A stretch of 64,000 nucleotides of DNA from positions 24,657 through 88,656 of the forward strand of contig JAVBOB010000023.1 of NCBI GenBank assembly GCA_031551125.1. Reading direction: 5' to 3'. The notes beneath the pieces are model-generated. The model saw only the letters and a program-made list of their open reading frames with translations, did no database searches and had not been told where the DNA came from. Positions 1 to 8,499 of the stretch are shown here, in pieces (position 1 is the first letter of the stretch; each line of letters opens with the position of its first letter). Both the position numbers and the translations under genes were made by a program. The DNA is from JAIRNF01 sp031551125 (lineage in GTDB: Bacteria > Bacteroidota > Bacteroidia > Bacteroidales > UBA932).

Positions 1-99
1 AACGGTGAGCTGGTAGCAAAAGTAGTACGTATGGCTAAGGAGTTAGGACGTGAAGTTGCCACTCCTGCCGAAGCAAGAAAAATATTAGGTCTTGCATAG
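1..99 (+). CDS. kce: 3' end of 3-keto-5-aminohexanoate cleavage enzyme (partial)
   Basis: The window opens inside a + strand reading frame that gives 32 residues ending in EVATPAEARKILGLA and a TAG at 97-99. This tail (ATPxEARxILGL) is what I know from BKACE-family enzymes such as Kce, which condenses 3-keto-5-aminohexanoate with acetyl-CoA to give acetoacetate and 3-aminobutyryl-CoA. The next genes (kdd, kamA to kamE) are the other steps of the same lysine route, which supports the call. Only the C-terminus is visible, so the catalytic Zn site cannot be checked. Confidence 0.75.
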   Translation, partial: NGELVAKVVRMAKELGREVATPAEARKILGLA

Positions 100-200
100 T
101 AAAAGAAAAAGAGGATGGGAAGTTTTCAGATAAAAATACAGGAACGAGTTCGTTGGCGCGAGGTATTCGATTTGTAGCCAACCACTGTTTAATGTGTATT

Positions 201-224
201 GTTACTGTACTCTGTTACAGTAAC
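201..224. repeat. 9-bp inverted repeat upstream of kdd
   Basis: GTTACTGTA (201-209) and TACAGTAAC (216-224) form a perfect dyad with a 6-nt centre, 39 nt before the kdd start. No T-tract follows, so it is not an obvious intrinsic terminator. It could be an operator for a dimeric regulator or an mRNA hairpin between kce and kdd; the sequence alone does not decide. Confidence 0.45.
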
Positions 225-262
225 CGCTAAACTTAATTACTCATTTTCAAATTCTTATTACA

Positions 263-1306
263 ATGCAAAAACAAGGAAATAAGTACGGACTTCACCGTGT
301 AATTGAACCTAAGGGTGTGTTGCCTCAACCGGCTAACAAGATTGACAACAATATGGATGAAATTTATGACAATGAAATCCTTATTGATGTAAAAACCCTG
401 AACGTTGATTCGGCCAGCTTTACGCAAATTAAAGAACAAGCCGGCGGTGACGAAAAGAAGATTGCTGAAATTATGCTGGGCATTGTTGCCAAGCAAGGTA
501 AGCACCGTAATCCGGTAACCGGATCAGGCGGAATGCTTTTAGGTGTAGTTGAAAAAATAGGTGATGCGCTTAAGGGTAAAATTGACCTTAAGGAAGGTGA
601 TAAAATTGCAACTCTTGTATCGCTATCGCTTACCCCGCTGCGTATTGATAAAATTAAAGCTATCCGCAAAGATATAGACCAAGTTGACATTGACGGAAAG
701 GCTATTCTATTTGAAAGCGGTATCTACGCTAAAATTCCTTCGGATATTCCTGAAAACCTTGCTCTTTCTGCGCTAGACGTGGCCGGAGCACCTGCGCAAA
801 CCGCAAAGCTGGTTAAGCCCGGTGATACGGTTCTTATTATCGGCGCCGGTGGAAAATCGGGTATGCTTTGCTGCTATGAGGCTAAGAAAAGAGCCGGAGT
901 TACCGGAAAGGTAATAGGCCTTTGCCACAGCCAAAAGAGCACCGACCGTTTGAAAGCGCTTGGTTTCTGTGACCATGTATTCTCAGCCGATGCTACGCAG
1001 CCTGTTTCCATTTTGGAAAAAATTAGCGAGCTTACCAACGGACAAATGTGTGACGTAACCATTAACAATGTAAACATTACCGATACTGAAATGACCAGCA
1101 TTCTTTGTACAAAGGATACGGGTGTTGTTTACTTCTTCTCTATGGCAACCAGCTTTACTAAAGCTGCATTGGGAGCAGAAGGTGTAGGTAGCGATGTTAC
1201 CATGATTGTTGGAAACGGTTATACTCGCGGACATGCTGAAATTACCCTCCAGCTGTTGAGAGAAAGTCCTGAACTTCGTAAAATATTTACTGAACTTTAC
1301 GCGTAA
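263..1306 (+). CDS. kdd: L-erythro-3,5-diaminohexanoate dehydrogenase, copy 1
   Basis: 347 aa. It oxidises and deaminates L-erythro-3,5-diaminohexanoate to 3-keto-5-aminohexanoate with NAD(P), the step between KamDE and Kce. The N-terminal half carries HRVIEPKGVLPQPA and NPVTGSGGMLLG. The centre has a Rossmann-type loop, VLIIGAGGKSGMLCCYE, and the C-terminal half has CDVTINNVN and FFSMATSFTKAALGAEGVG. The length fits the family, and the start is the ATG before QKQGNKYGLHRVIEP. It lies 163 nt after kce and is followed by a second, clearly homologous copy. Identification rests on these motifs and on the surrounding kam genes. Confidence 0.88.
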   Translation: MQKQGNKYGLHRVIEPKGVLPQPANKIDNNMDEIYDNEILIDVKTLNVDSASFTQIKEQAGGDEKKIAEIMLGIVAKQGKHRNPVTGSGGMLLGVVEKIGDALKGKIDLKEGDKIATLVSLSLTPLRIDKIKAIRKDIDQVDIDGKAILFESGIYAKIPSDIPENLALSALDVAGAPAQTAKLVKPGDTVLIIGAGGKSGMLCCYEAKKRAGVTGKVIGLCHSQKSTDRLKALGFCDHVFSADATQPVSILEKISELTNGQMCDVTINNVNITDTEMTSILCTKDTGVVYFFSMATSFTKAALGAEGVGSDVTMIVGNGYTRGHAEITLQLLRESPELRKIFTELYA

Positions 1307-1312
1307 ACTCAG

Positions 1313-1408
1313 GTAGAGTGGTAGTATAAGTAGTGTGGTGGTGTGAAGGTGTAAAAATTGCACCTTCACCTTCCTATACTACTCATGCTGCTTATGCTAC
1401 CACGCTAC
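1313..1408. repeat. Imperfect hairpin between the two kdd genes
   Basis: Almost the whole kdd-kdd spacer folds on itself. The left arm runs GTGGTAGTATAAGTAGTGTG ... GAAGGTG, and the right arm runs CACCTTCACC ... CTTATGCTACCAC. The tip GAAGGTG/CACCTTC is perfect around TAAAAATTG; the rest has small slips because both arms are built of near-repeated words. There is no T-tract, so it looks like an intercistronic mRNA hairpin, not a terminator. Confidence 0.65.
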
Positions 1409-1428
1409 TTTTTTATACTTTAACTACG

Positions 1429-2463
1429 ATGAAGAAAGGTTGCCGATACGGAACCCATAGAGTTATCGAGCCGCTGGGAACATTACCTCAACCGGCGGGG
1501 AAGCTTGATAATACTATGTCGATCTATGATAATGAAGTGCTGATTGATGTTGAGACGCTAAACATCGATTCGGCCAGCTACACCCAAATAAAGCATGCTT
1601 GCAGCGGTGATGCGCTAATGATGGAAAAAATGATTCTGTCAATAGTAGAAGAACGCGGCAAGATGCAAAATCCTGTAACCGGATCCGGCGGAATGCTTAT
1701 TGGAACGGTGAAGGAGATAGGTTCTGCATTTCACAATAAATCGTTGAAGGTAGGAGATAAAATAGCAACACTGGTTTCGCTATCCCTCACACCCTTAAAA
1801 ATCAAAAAAATCAAGCGCCTTAGTCCCATGTCAGATCAAGTGGATGTTGAGGCGCAAGCTATTTTGTTTGATAGCGGCTTGTTTGCTATACTACCCAACG
1901 ATATTCCCGAACGTTTGGCGCTTGCAGCCCTTGATGTGGCCGGAGCTCCGGCACAGGTTGCCCGTTTGGTGGAAGAAGGTGATACCGTTTGTATCATCGG
2001 TGGTGGAGGAAAATCGGGTGTACTATGCTGTTACCAAGCTATGAAGGATGTTGGTCCTTACGGAAAGGTAATAGTGGTTGAGTATTCGCCTGAAAATGCT
2101 AAGCGTATTGAGCAAATGGGATTGGCAACGCATATCGTTATTGCCGATGCTACTAACGTAATGGATGTGTACAACAAGGTATTTGCCATTACGGGTGAGC
2201 GCGGTTGCGATGTTACCATTAACAACGTAAATGTACCTTCTACCGAAATGACCTCTATCCTTATTACTAAGGGGCAAGGTTCGGTTTACTTCTTCTCCAT
2301 GGCTACCTCGTTCTCTAAGGCAGCTTTGGGTGCGGAAGGGGTAGGGAAGGATATTAACCTGATAGTTGGTAACGGATATGCCAAAGGTCATGCCGATCTT
2401 ACGCTGAATATTATTCGCGAATCAAAAGAAATACGAGAGTTGTTTGAAAAGTTGTATGTATAA
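1429..2463 (+). CDS. kdd: L-erythro-3,5-diaminohexanoate dehydrogenase, copy 2 (paralogue)
   Basis: 344 aa from the ATG at 1429 (MKKGCRYGTHRVIEP). The frame opens further upstream, but that part is the hairpin repeat, and the family's N-terminus begins here. It shares long blocks with the first copy: NPVTGSGGML, DKIATLVSLSLTPL, LDVAGAPAQ, GGKSG, CDVTINNVN and ALGAEGVG. By eye more than half of positions are identical. The dinucleotide loop reads IIGGGGKSG. Because both copies keep every visible motif, neither looks broken; they may form a hetero-oligomer or differ in substrate or cofactor (inference). Confidence 0.85.
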   Translation: MKKGCRYGTHRVIEPLGTLPQPAGKLDNTMSIYDNEVLIDVETLNIDSASYTQIKHACSGDALMMEKMILSIVEERGKMQNPVTGSGGMLIGTVKEIGSAFHNKSLKVGDKIATLVSLSLTPLKIKKIKRLSPMSDQVDVEAQAILFDSGLFAILPNDIPERLALAALDVAGAPAQVARLVEEGDTVCIIGGGGKSGVLCCYQAMKDVGPYGKVIVVEYSPENAKRIEQMGLATHIVIADATNVMDVYNKVFAITGERGCDVTINNVNVPSTEMTSILITKGQGSVYFFSMATSFSKAALGAEGVGKDINLIVGNGYAKGHADLTLNIIRESKEIRELFEKLYV

Positions 2464-2465
2464 TG

Positions 2466-2546
2466 TAAGTATCATGTAGCACGTATCACGACGCACGACA
2501 AAGAATTGAGAATATTCGTGTATCGTGATACTTGATACGTGATACC
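2466..2546. repeat. Imperfect palindrome between kdd and kamA
   Basis: Left words TATCATGTAGCACGTATCACG are answered by TGTATCGTGATACTTGATAC and GTGATACC on the right. The same word set (TATCATGATACACGACAC / GTGTCATAATACGTG) returns around 23171-23372, over 20 kb away, so this is a dispersed family and not a one-off structure. Confidence 0.65.
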
Positions 2547-2574
2547 AGAATTGAATAATCAAATCAATATAGAA

Positions 2575-3822
2575 ATGGCCGAAAGCAGAAGAAAACAGCT
2601 ATTCCCCGACGTTACAGATGAGCAGTGGAACGATTGGAAATGGCAGGTAAAAAACCGTATAGAAACGCTCGATCAGCTGAAGAAGTATATTTCACTTACT
2701 CCCGCTGAGGAGGAAGGTGTGACGGAGTCGCTTAAAACGCTTCGTATGGCTATTACGCCGTACTACCTCAGCTTGATTGATCCGGATAACCCGTATTGTC
2801 CGGTACGTAAGCAGTCAATACCTACGGCAGCAGAGCTTCATCAGTCGGATGCCGACTTACTAGACCCGCTGCACGAGGATGAAGACTCACCCGTTCCGGG
2901 TTTAACACACCGTTATCCCGACCGCGTGTTGTTGCTTATTACGGATATGTGCTCAATGTACTGTCGCCACTGTACACGCCGTCGTTTTGCAGGTCAAAAA
3001 GATGGAGAATCATCTAGCGATCGTATCAATAGGGCGATAGAATACATTGCTCGCACACCTCAGGTTCGTGATGTAGTGCTATCCGGTGGCGATGCGTTGC
3101 TGGTAAGCGATAAGATGTTAGAATCAATTATTGAGCGTCTGCGCGCTATTCCTCACGTAGAAATTATTCGTCTCGGTTCACGCGTTCCTGTGGTATGTCC
3201 TCAACGTATTACCGACGATTTGGTGAATATGCTGAAAAAGTATCACCCCATTTGGCTGAATACTCACTTCAACCACCCTCAGGAAATTACAGCCGAAGCA
3301 ATTGAAGCTTGCGCGAAGCTGGCTAATGTGGGAATCCCGTTGGGCAACCAATCGGTATTGCTACGTGGCGTTAACGATTGCCCTTCGGTAATGAAGAAGC
3401 TCGTACATGGCTTGGTGAAGATGCGTGTGCGTCCTTACTACATTTACCAATGCGACTTGTCAATGGGATTGGAACACTTTAGAACACCCGTATCTAAAGG
3501 CATTGAGATTATAGAAAGCTTACGTGGACACACCTCCGGTTACGCCGTACCTACATTTGTGGTAGATGCTCCGGGTGGTGGCGGAAAAACTCCGGTAATG
3601 CCTACCTACATTATATCACAGAGTCCGCGTCGTGTGGTGTTGCGTAACTTTGAAGGTGTTATTACCACCTATACCGAACCCGAAAGCTACAAAGATGAAT
3701 GTCATTGCGCTGATTGTGAAAAGCTGCAAACCGAAGGTGTTGCATCTCTACTGCAAGGCGACCGTATGACGATAGAGCCGGAAGTACTGGTGAGAAAACA
3801 GAGAGGTAAATTGAATAAATAA
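2575..3822 (+). CDS. kamA: L-lysine 2,3-aminomutase
   Basis: 415 aa, radical SAM and PLP enzyme that converts L-lysine to L-beta-lysine, the first step of this pathway. The [4Fe-4S]/SAM motif CSMYCRHC gives C126, C130 and C133. The PLP lysine is K338 in VVDAPGGGGKTPVMP, and LSGGDAL is the conserved SAM-contact loop. These positions match the clostridial enzyme within one residue. The start is the ATG before AESRRKQLFPD; a GTG 12 codons upstream lies in the repeat and is unlikely. A C-terminal Cys cluster (ECHCADCE) fits the family's metal-binding tail. The kam neighbours favour lysine over glutamate 2,3-aminomutase. Confidence 0.95.
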   Translation: MAESRRKQLFPDVTDEQWNDWKWQVKNRIETLDQLKKYISLTPAEEEGVTESLKTLRMAITPYYLSLIDPDNPYCPVRKQSIPTAAELHQSDADLLDPLHEDEDSPVPGLTHRYPDRVLLLITDMCSMYCRHCTRRRFAGQKDGESSSDRINRAIEYIARTPQVRDVVLSGGDALLVSDKMLESIIERLRAIPHVEIIRLGSRVPVVCPQRITDDLVNMLKKYHPIWLNTHFNHPQEITAEAIEACAKLANVGIPLGNQSVLLRGVNDCPSVMKKLVHGLVKMRVRPYYIYQCDLSMGLEHFRTPVSKGIEIIESLRGHTSGYAVPTFVVDAPGGGGKTPVMPTYIISQSPRRVVLRNFEGVITTYTEPESYKDECHCADCEKLQTEGVASLLQGDRMTIEPEVLVRKQRGKLNK

Positions 3823-3873
3823 ATTATTAGAAGTCAGGAGGCAGAAGCCAGAAATCAGAATTTATTCGTTGCA

Positions 3874-3946
3874 CGTCATTGCGAGGCGCTTTTTGCCGAA
3901 GCAATCTGTTTATTAAAGAGATTGCTTCGCTTCGCTCGCAATGACG
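3874..3946. repeat. REP-like element (CGTCATTGCGAG ... CTCGCAATGACG)
   Basis: The ends CGTCATTGCGAG and CTCGCAATGACG are inverted, and the inner arms GAAGCAATCT / AGATTGCTTCGC also pair, giving a long hairpin in the kamA-kamB gap. Further copies lie at 20171-20242, 38508-38559, 47949-48041 and 51737-51845. Relics lie at 12152-12184 and 53829-53853. The preceding 3830-3860 has the separate word family GTCAGGAGGCAGAAGCCAG. Confidence 0.85.
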
Positions 3947-3967
3947 GCAATAATTTGATAGTTGAGG

Positions 3968-4981
3968 ATGCCCTTTATTAACGAGATATGGAACTACAAG
4001 AGTCTGTCAATTGTTGGGTTGGAAAAGAACACAGGAAAGACAGAGTGCTTGAACTATATCTTGAGCCGAATAAAAGATGACGGCAGAAGGGTAGCATTAA
4101 CCTCTATAGGCATTGATGGGGAAGGGATAGATCAGGTAACCAATACTCACAAGCCCGAAATAGAGCTGTATGAAAATATGCTTTTTGTAACCTCCGAAAA
4201 GCATTATGGAGAAAAGCGGCTAACGGCGGAGGTACTAAATGTAAGTCGTAACAGAACATCCCTTGGAAGGTTGGTTACGGCGCGGGTGAAAGTGGCGGGT
4301 AAGGTGTTGATATCAGGCCCTGCCGATACCGCTTGGCTTCAATCGTTGATTGATGAAATGAACGGTTATTCGGTAGATTTGACGCTGGTTGACGGCGCGT
4401 TATCGCGATTAAGCCTCGCATCTCCGGCGGTAACACAGGCAATGATTTTGACTACGGGAGCGGCATTGTCTGCTAACATGTCAGAGCTGGTAAGAAAGAC
4501 AGCTTTTGCTTACACGCTGATTGATTTACCTGAAGTAAATGCAGACCTACGGCGTAAGCTGAGACATATTGATAAAGGCGTTTGGGCGCTTGATGATGAA
4601 GGAGGAGGGTTGCATGATTTAAACATTCCTTCTGCACTTAGCATTAACAGCGAAACGGTTAACTTGCTTGCCAGCGGTACAACGCTTTTTGCGGCAGGTG
4701 CTGTTGGGGATAAGCTACTAAACTCGCTGCGAATACAAAAGCAGGTAGAGGGAACGGTATTGGTGATAAAAGATTTTTCACGGGCTTTTTTTACACCCGA
4801 AGCGTACAATGCTTTTACCCGTAAAGGTGGAAAAGTTTTAGTGTTGAACCGTGCGAAATTGTTGGCTGTTTGTGTAAATCCGGTATCGCCCAGCGGTTAT
4901 AAGCTAAAGTCGGCGGAGCTGGTGAGCGCAATGCAGGCGAATATCCCGATTCCGGTGTACGATATTAGGCAGTTAGAATAA
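3968..4981 (+). CDS. kamB: KamB, accessory subunit of lysine 5,6-aminomutase (probable reactivase)
   Basis: 337 aa from the ATG at 3968 (MPFINEIWNYKSLSIVGLEK). A P-loop, GLEKNTGKT, lies near residue 20, so it is a predicted nucleotide-binding protein. The rest has no catalytic motif I recognise. A gene of this kind lies between kamA and kamC in known lysine-fermentation clusters, and as I recall current annotation names it the 5,6-aminomutase reactivase subunit. The expected job is removing damaged B12 from KamDE together with KamC. The function is inferred from position and family naming. Confidence 0.75.
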   Translation: MPFINEIWNYKSLSIVGLEKNTGKTECLNYILSRIKDDGRRVALTSIGIDGEGIDQVTNTHKPEIELYENMLFVTSEKHYGEKRLTAEVLNVSRNRTSLGRLVTARVKVAGKVLISGPADTAWLQSLIDEMNGYSVDLTLVDGALSRLSLASPAVTQAMILTTGAALSANMSELVRKTAFAYTLIDLPEVNADLRRKLRHIDKGVWALDDEGGGLHDLNIPSALSINSETVNLLASGTTLFAAGAVGDKLLNSLRIQKQVEGTVLVIKDFSRAFFTPEAYNAFTRKGGKVLVLNRAKLLAVCVNPVSPSGYKLKSAELVSAMQANIPIPVYDIRQLE

Positions 4982-4989
4982 TTTTATAT

Positions 4990-5157
4990 TTTTTATTGAT
5001 GATTGTATATTGCATGGACGAAAGACATAAGAGCAAAGAACAAAGACAAAGAATAAGTAAAATACTTTATCTAACCATATAAAAATATCTTTGTTCCTTG
5101 TTCTTTAAATCCTTATTCCACCAATATACAATCATCAATAAACAATAAACAATAAAC
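4990..5157. repeat. Hairpin-forming word repeat between kamB and kamC
   Basis: The left part has AAGAGCAAAGAACAAAGAC and the right part ATCTTTGTTCCTTGTTC, which pair. The right flank then adds a second word family, ATCAATAAACAATAAACAAT. The GAACAAAG/CTTTGTTC family recurs at 24955-25045 and twice at 26761-26949; the CAATAAACAAT family recurs near 18910 and 27925. Confidence 0.7.
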
Positions 5158-5160
5158 TCG

Positions 5161-6585
5161 GTGCTTCTACGTGATGCTATAAAAACAGTTCATGGGCTCG
5201 GCTATATGGTTGAGCGGCTCGACATACAGTCGAGCATAGGGCGCCGTATGCTACTTGATAGCGAGCTGGTTACTGAAAAAAAATCGTTAGAACATATACT
5301 TGGTGAGGTTGAGTGGCTATGTGCTGTGCTGCAAAAACCGCAAGTTGCCGATATTATCGATACGCTTAAAATAAAATTATCACAGGTTCGAGATGTTAGC
5401 GGAACCATTGCAAAACTATCAGGTTCGCTAACACTTGATGATGTGGAGCTATTCGAGATAAAGCATCTTTGTATATTATCGGCCGATATTGCAAAGGTGC
5501 TTACATCGGCAAATATTGCTACAATACAGCTGCCATCGCTTGAGCAGGCTATTCAGATACTGGATCCGGAAGGGCAGCGAGTACCGCACTTTTACATATA
5601 TGATGCCTACTCAAAAGAGCTTGCGGAGCTGAGGCGACAGCTGGCTTCGGTAAAAACAAAGCTGAGTAGGGTAGAGGAACAAAATAACAACGAGCAAACA
5701 ACGAGAGCGGAGGAGCTATACTACCGCTCCGTTGAGCTGGAAGATGGTATCCGTGCAGCATTATCAGAACAGCTGCAGCCTTATGCAAAGCTCATGGATG
5801 AGGCTTTGAACGGTATTGCTCGTTTAGATATAATACTGGCAAAGGCAGTACAAGCCTTGGTTATGGGGCTGGTAAAACCGTTGGTAGCTACAAGTAAAAC
5901 CGTACTTAACGGACTATTTAACCCACAGGTGAAGGAGGCGTTGGAAAACAACGCAAAGCATTTCCAGCCTGTGGATATTGCAATAGAGCAATCGCCAATT
6001 TTAATAACCGGAGCAAACATGTCCGGCAAAACGGTGCTGCTTAAAACTATATGTTTAGCACAGCATCTGTTTCAGTTCGGGTTTTATGTTCCGGCAAAGA
6101 AGGCTGAGCTCAACATTGTTGAGGCTATTATGATTTCGCTTGATGATGGGCAGGAGGAGCTAAAAGGCTTGTCGTCTTTTGCCTCGGAGATGCTTGATCT
6201 GAACGAAATGTTGCGTGAGGTAAAGCAGGGTAAACAGCTGCTTTTACTTATTGATGAGTTGGCGCGTACAACTAACCCAACGGAGGGCAAGGCGATTGTA
6301 AACGCAACGCTTGATATGCTTTTTGAGCATGGCGTGCAAAGTATTATTACCACGCACTACAGCGGTATTGTTTCATCTTGTAGAAAGTTGCGGGTAAAAG
6401 GGTTTGTAGAAGATAGAGTAAAGGGCAGCTTGTCTAAAAAAAATATAGAGGAGTATATTGACTACTCACTTATTGAAGATAAGGAAGCAGACGTTCCTAT
6501 GGAAGCAATTCGTGTGGCACGAATGCTTGGTGTAGATGATGAGCTTTTGGATAAGGCGAAATGGCACGCAGAGCACACAATATAG
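5161..6585 (+). CDS. kamC: KamC, MutS-related ATPase of lysine 5,6-aminomutase
   Basis: 474 aa from a GTG start; in-frame stops in the repeat upstream leave no earlier ATG. The C-terminal third is a MutS/ABC-type ATPase: Walker A GANMSGKTVLLKT near residue 290, Walker B LLLLIDELARTTNPTEG, then TTHYSG. The N-terminal part is helical and has no MutS mismatch-recognition domain, and the protein is far shorter than MutS. This is the known lysine-cluster MutS homologue KamC, now treated as an ATPase that reactivates KamDE. It is not expected to act in DNA repair. Confidence 0.85.
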   Translation: MLLRDAIKTVHGLGYMVERLDIQSSIGRRMLLDSELVTEKKSLEHILGEVEWLCAVLQKPQVADIIDTLKIKLSQVRDVSGTIAKLSGSLTLDDVELFEIKHLCILSADIAKVLTSANIATIQLPSLEQAIQILDPEGQRVPHFYIYDAYSKELAELRRQLASVKTKLSRVEEQNNNEQTTRAEELYYRSVELEDGIRAALSEQLQPYAKLMDEALNGIARLDIILAKAVQALVMGLVKPLVATSKTVLNGLFNPQVKEALENNAKHFQPVDIAIEQSPILITGANMSGKTVLLKTICLAQHLFQFGFYVPAKKAELNIVEAIMISLDDGQEELKGLSSFASEMLDLNEMLREVKQGKQLLLLIDELARTTNPTEGKAIVNATLDMLFEHGVQSIITTHYSGIVSSCRKLRVKGFVEDRVKGSLSKKNIEEYIDYSLIEDKEADVPMEAIRVARMLGVDDELLDKAKWHAEHTI

Positions 6586-6648
6586 CACGTAACTAACAGA
6601 ATAGCTTTGTGTGCGGATTATAACAAAAATAGTTTTTATAGCAGTAAA

Positions 6649-6834
6649 GATGCCGCTCCGAATGGAGCGGGTGTTTAGGCCGCTGTTTTACTACAAAGAT
6701 TTGGCGCCTAACGGAGCCTTGGGCGAAAACAGCTTAATGAGCATAAGAAGTATTTAATCTTGCTCCGGAGGAGCAGTATCTTTGTAGGAAAGATGGGATG
6801 TCGCTATGTTCTGCTCTACTAGGAGCAGCATTTT
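6649..6834. repeat. GGAGC-hairpin repeat group filling the kamC-kamD gap
   Basis: The 335-nt gap 6586-6920 has no gene. It holds several short hairpins (GCTCCGAATGGAGC, GCTCCGGAGGAGC, CTGCTCTACTAGGAGCAG) linked by words such as ACAAAGATTTGGC and ATCTTTGTAGGAAA. The same units occur at 46801-46887 and 47742-47935, in both orientations. I cannot name the family; it resembles REP/BIME clusters in build. Confidence 0.75.
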
Positions 6835-6920
6835 AAAAATGTAACATAGTTTATGCAGGTGTATGTGAAATCAGCGTCATCAGCGTGCCAAAAAAGCAAA
6901 CATTATAAAACCGAAATAAC

Positions 6921-8474
6921 GTGTATAAAAGTAAGCTAGGACTTGATTTTAAAAAGGTTGACCATGCACGGAGTATGGCTAAGTCAATCGCCGAGGATGT
7001 TCAAAAATTTGCCGATCGCTACACTACCGTTGCAGTAGAGCGTACCCTGTGCCGCTTGCTAGGCATAGATGGCGTTGATGCTAATAATGTTCCGCTACCC
7101 AACGTGGTGGTTGATAGCATTAAGGAGCAAGGAACATTAGGACAAGGTGTAGTATTTTACATTGGTAACGCTATTGCTCGAACGGGACAAACGCCTCAGG
7201 AAATTGCAGAAGCTATTGCTGCAGGAAATTTAGATATTACCCGCTTGCCGCTTCACTCTCATGAGGAAATACAGGCGGCGGTGAAGCCTTATATGGATAA
7301 AACGATTGAGCGTATTAGTAATAATCGTGCTCAACGTGAGCGTTATTTGGCTACTATTGGCGAGGGTAGCCGTCCGTATTTGTACGTAATTGTTGCTACG
7401 GGTAACATTTATGAAGATGTTATTCAGGCTACAGCTGCAGCAAGGCAGGGAGCCGATATTATTGCTGTAATTCGTACTACCGGACAAAGCTTACTCGACT
7501 ATGTTCCTTACGGAGCAACTACTGAAGGGTTTGGCGGTACATTCGCTACGCAGGAGAACTTCCGTATTATGCGTGAAGCGTTAGATGAGGTTAGCGAAGA
7601 AGTAGGACGCTACATTCGTTTATGCAACTACTGCTCGGGTTTGTGTATGCCGGAAATTGCGGCAATGGGCGCATTGGAGGGTCTTGATGTAATGCTTAAC
7701 GATGCGCTATACGGTATTCTATTTCGTGATATCAACATGCAGCGTACGTTGGTTGACCAATACTTTTCACGCGTAATCAACGGTTTTGCCGGCGTAATTA
7801 TTAATACGGGTGAGGACAACTACTTAACTACAGCTGATGCTGTTGAGGAAGCACATACTGTTTTGGCTTCTGATTTCATTAATGAGCAGCTGGCTTTGCA
7901 AGCAGGTCTTCCTGAAGAGCAAATGGGACTTGGGCATGCTTTTGAAATGAACCCCGATTTGGAAAACGGTTTCTTACTGGAGCTGGCTCAGGCACAAATG
8001 ACACGCGAAATATTCCCTAAAGCACCGCTTAAGTACATGCCGCCTACCAAATTTATGACCGGGAATATTTTTAAAGGGCATATACAGAACGCTCTCTTCA
8101 ATGCGGTTTCTATTTGGACAGGTCAAGGTTTGCAGCTGTTAGGCATGCTTACGGAAGCCGTACATACACCACTGATGAGTGATCGTTACCTCTCCATAGA
8201 AAATGCTAAGTACATCTTCAATAATATGAAGAGCATAGGTAGCGAAGTAGAGTTCAAGGAAGGTGGAATGATTCAGAAACGCGCGCAAGAGGTGCTTGAT
8301 AAGGCTATTGAACTACTGGTAAAGGTTCAAAAAGAAGGCTTATTCACCGCTCTTGAGAAGGGTATTTTTGCCGATGTAAAGCGCCCGAAGGGCGGAGGTA
8401 AAGGACTTAACGGTGTGGCTGAGAAAGCGGATGGATATATGAATCCGTTTGTTGTGGCGATGAAAGGAAAGTAG
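6921..8474 (+). CDS. kamD: Lysine 5,6-aminomutase, alpha subunit
   Basis: 517 aa, normal for the large subunit of the adenosylcobalamin- and PLP-dependent enzyme that converts beta-lysine to 3,5-diaminohexanoate. The start is GTG at 6921 (MYKSKLGLDFKKVDHA); a stop at 6906-6908 excludes an ATG upstream. Recognised stretches are the N-terminal LDFKKVDHARSMAKSIA, then GEGSRPYLYVIVATGNIYED and IRTTGQSLLDYVPYGATTEGFGGTFATQENFR. It is followed 25 nt later by kamE, and the two must assemble into one enzyme. The B12 and PLP anchor residues lie in KamE. Confidence 0.93.
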   Translation: MYKSKLGLDFKKVDHARSMAKSIAEDVQKFADRYTTVAVERTLCRLLGIDGVDANNVPLPNVVVDSIKEQGTLGQGVVFYIGNAIARTGQTPQEIAEAIAAGNLDITRLPLHSHEEIQAAVKPYMDKTIERISNNRAQRERYLATIGEGSRPYLYVIVATGNIYEDVIQATAAARQGADIIAVIRTTGQSLLDYVPYGATTEGFGGTFATQENFRIMREALDEVSEEVGRYIRLCNYCSGLCMPEIAAMGALEGLDVMLNDALYGILFRDINMQRTLVDQYFSRVINGFAGVIINTGEDNYLTTADAVEEAHTVLASDFINEQLALQAGLPEEQMGLGHAFEMNPDLENGFLLELAQAQMTREIFPKAPLKYMPPTKFMTGNIFKGHIQNALFNAVSIWTGQGLQLLGMLTEAVHTPLMSDRYLSIENAKYIFNNMKSIGSEVEFKEGGMIQKRAQEVLDKAIELLVKVQKEGLFTALEKGIFADVKRPKGGGKGLNGVAEKADGYMNPFVVAMKGK

Positions 8475-8499
8475 AAGATAACAAAAGCACAATAATGAT

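Noticed and set aside
1333..1428. N-terminal extension of the second kdd frame
   Set aside because: It is encoded by the hairpin repeat and starts before the conserved MKKGCRYGTHRVIEP.
2575..3822. Glutamate 2,3-aminomutase
   Set aside because: Close in sequence, but the kam/kdd context supports lysine 2,3-aminomutase.
5161..6585. MutS DNA mismatch-repair protein
   Set aside because: It is far too short, lacks mismatch-binding domains, and sits in the lysine cluster where KamC is known.
6586..6920. Small RNA or riboswitch upstream of kamD (a B12 riboswitch would make sense)
   Set aside because: No B12-box-like sequence was found; the gap is made of dispersed GGAGC repeats.
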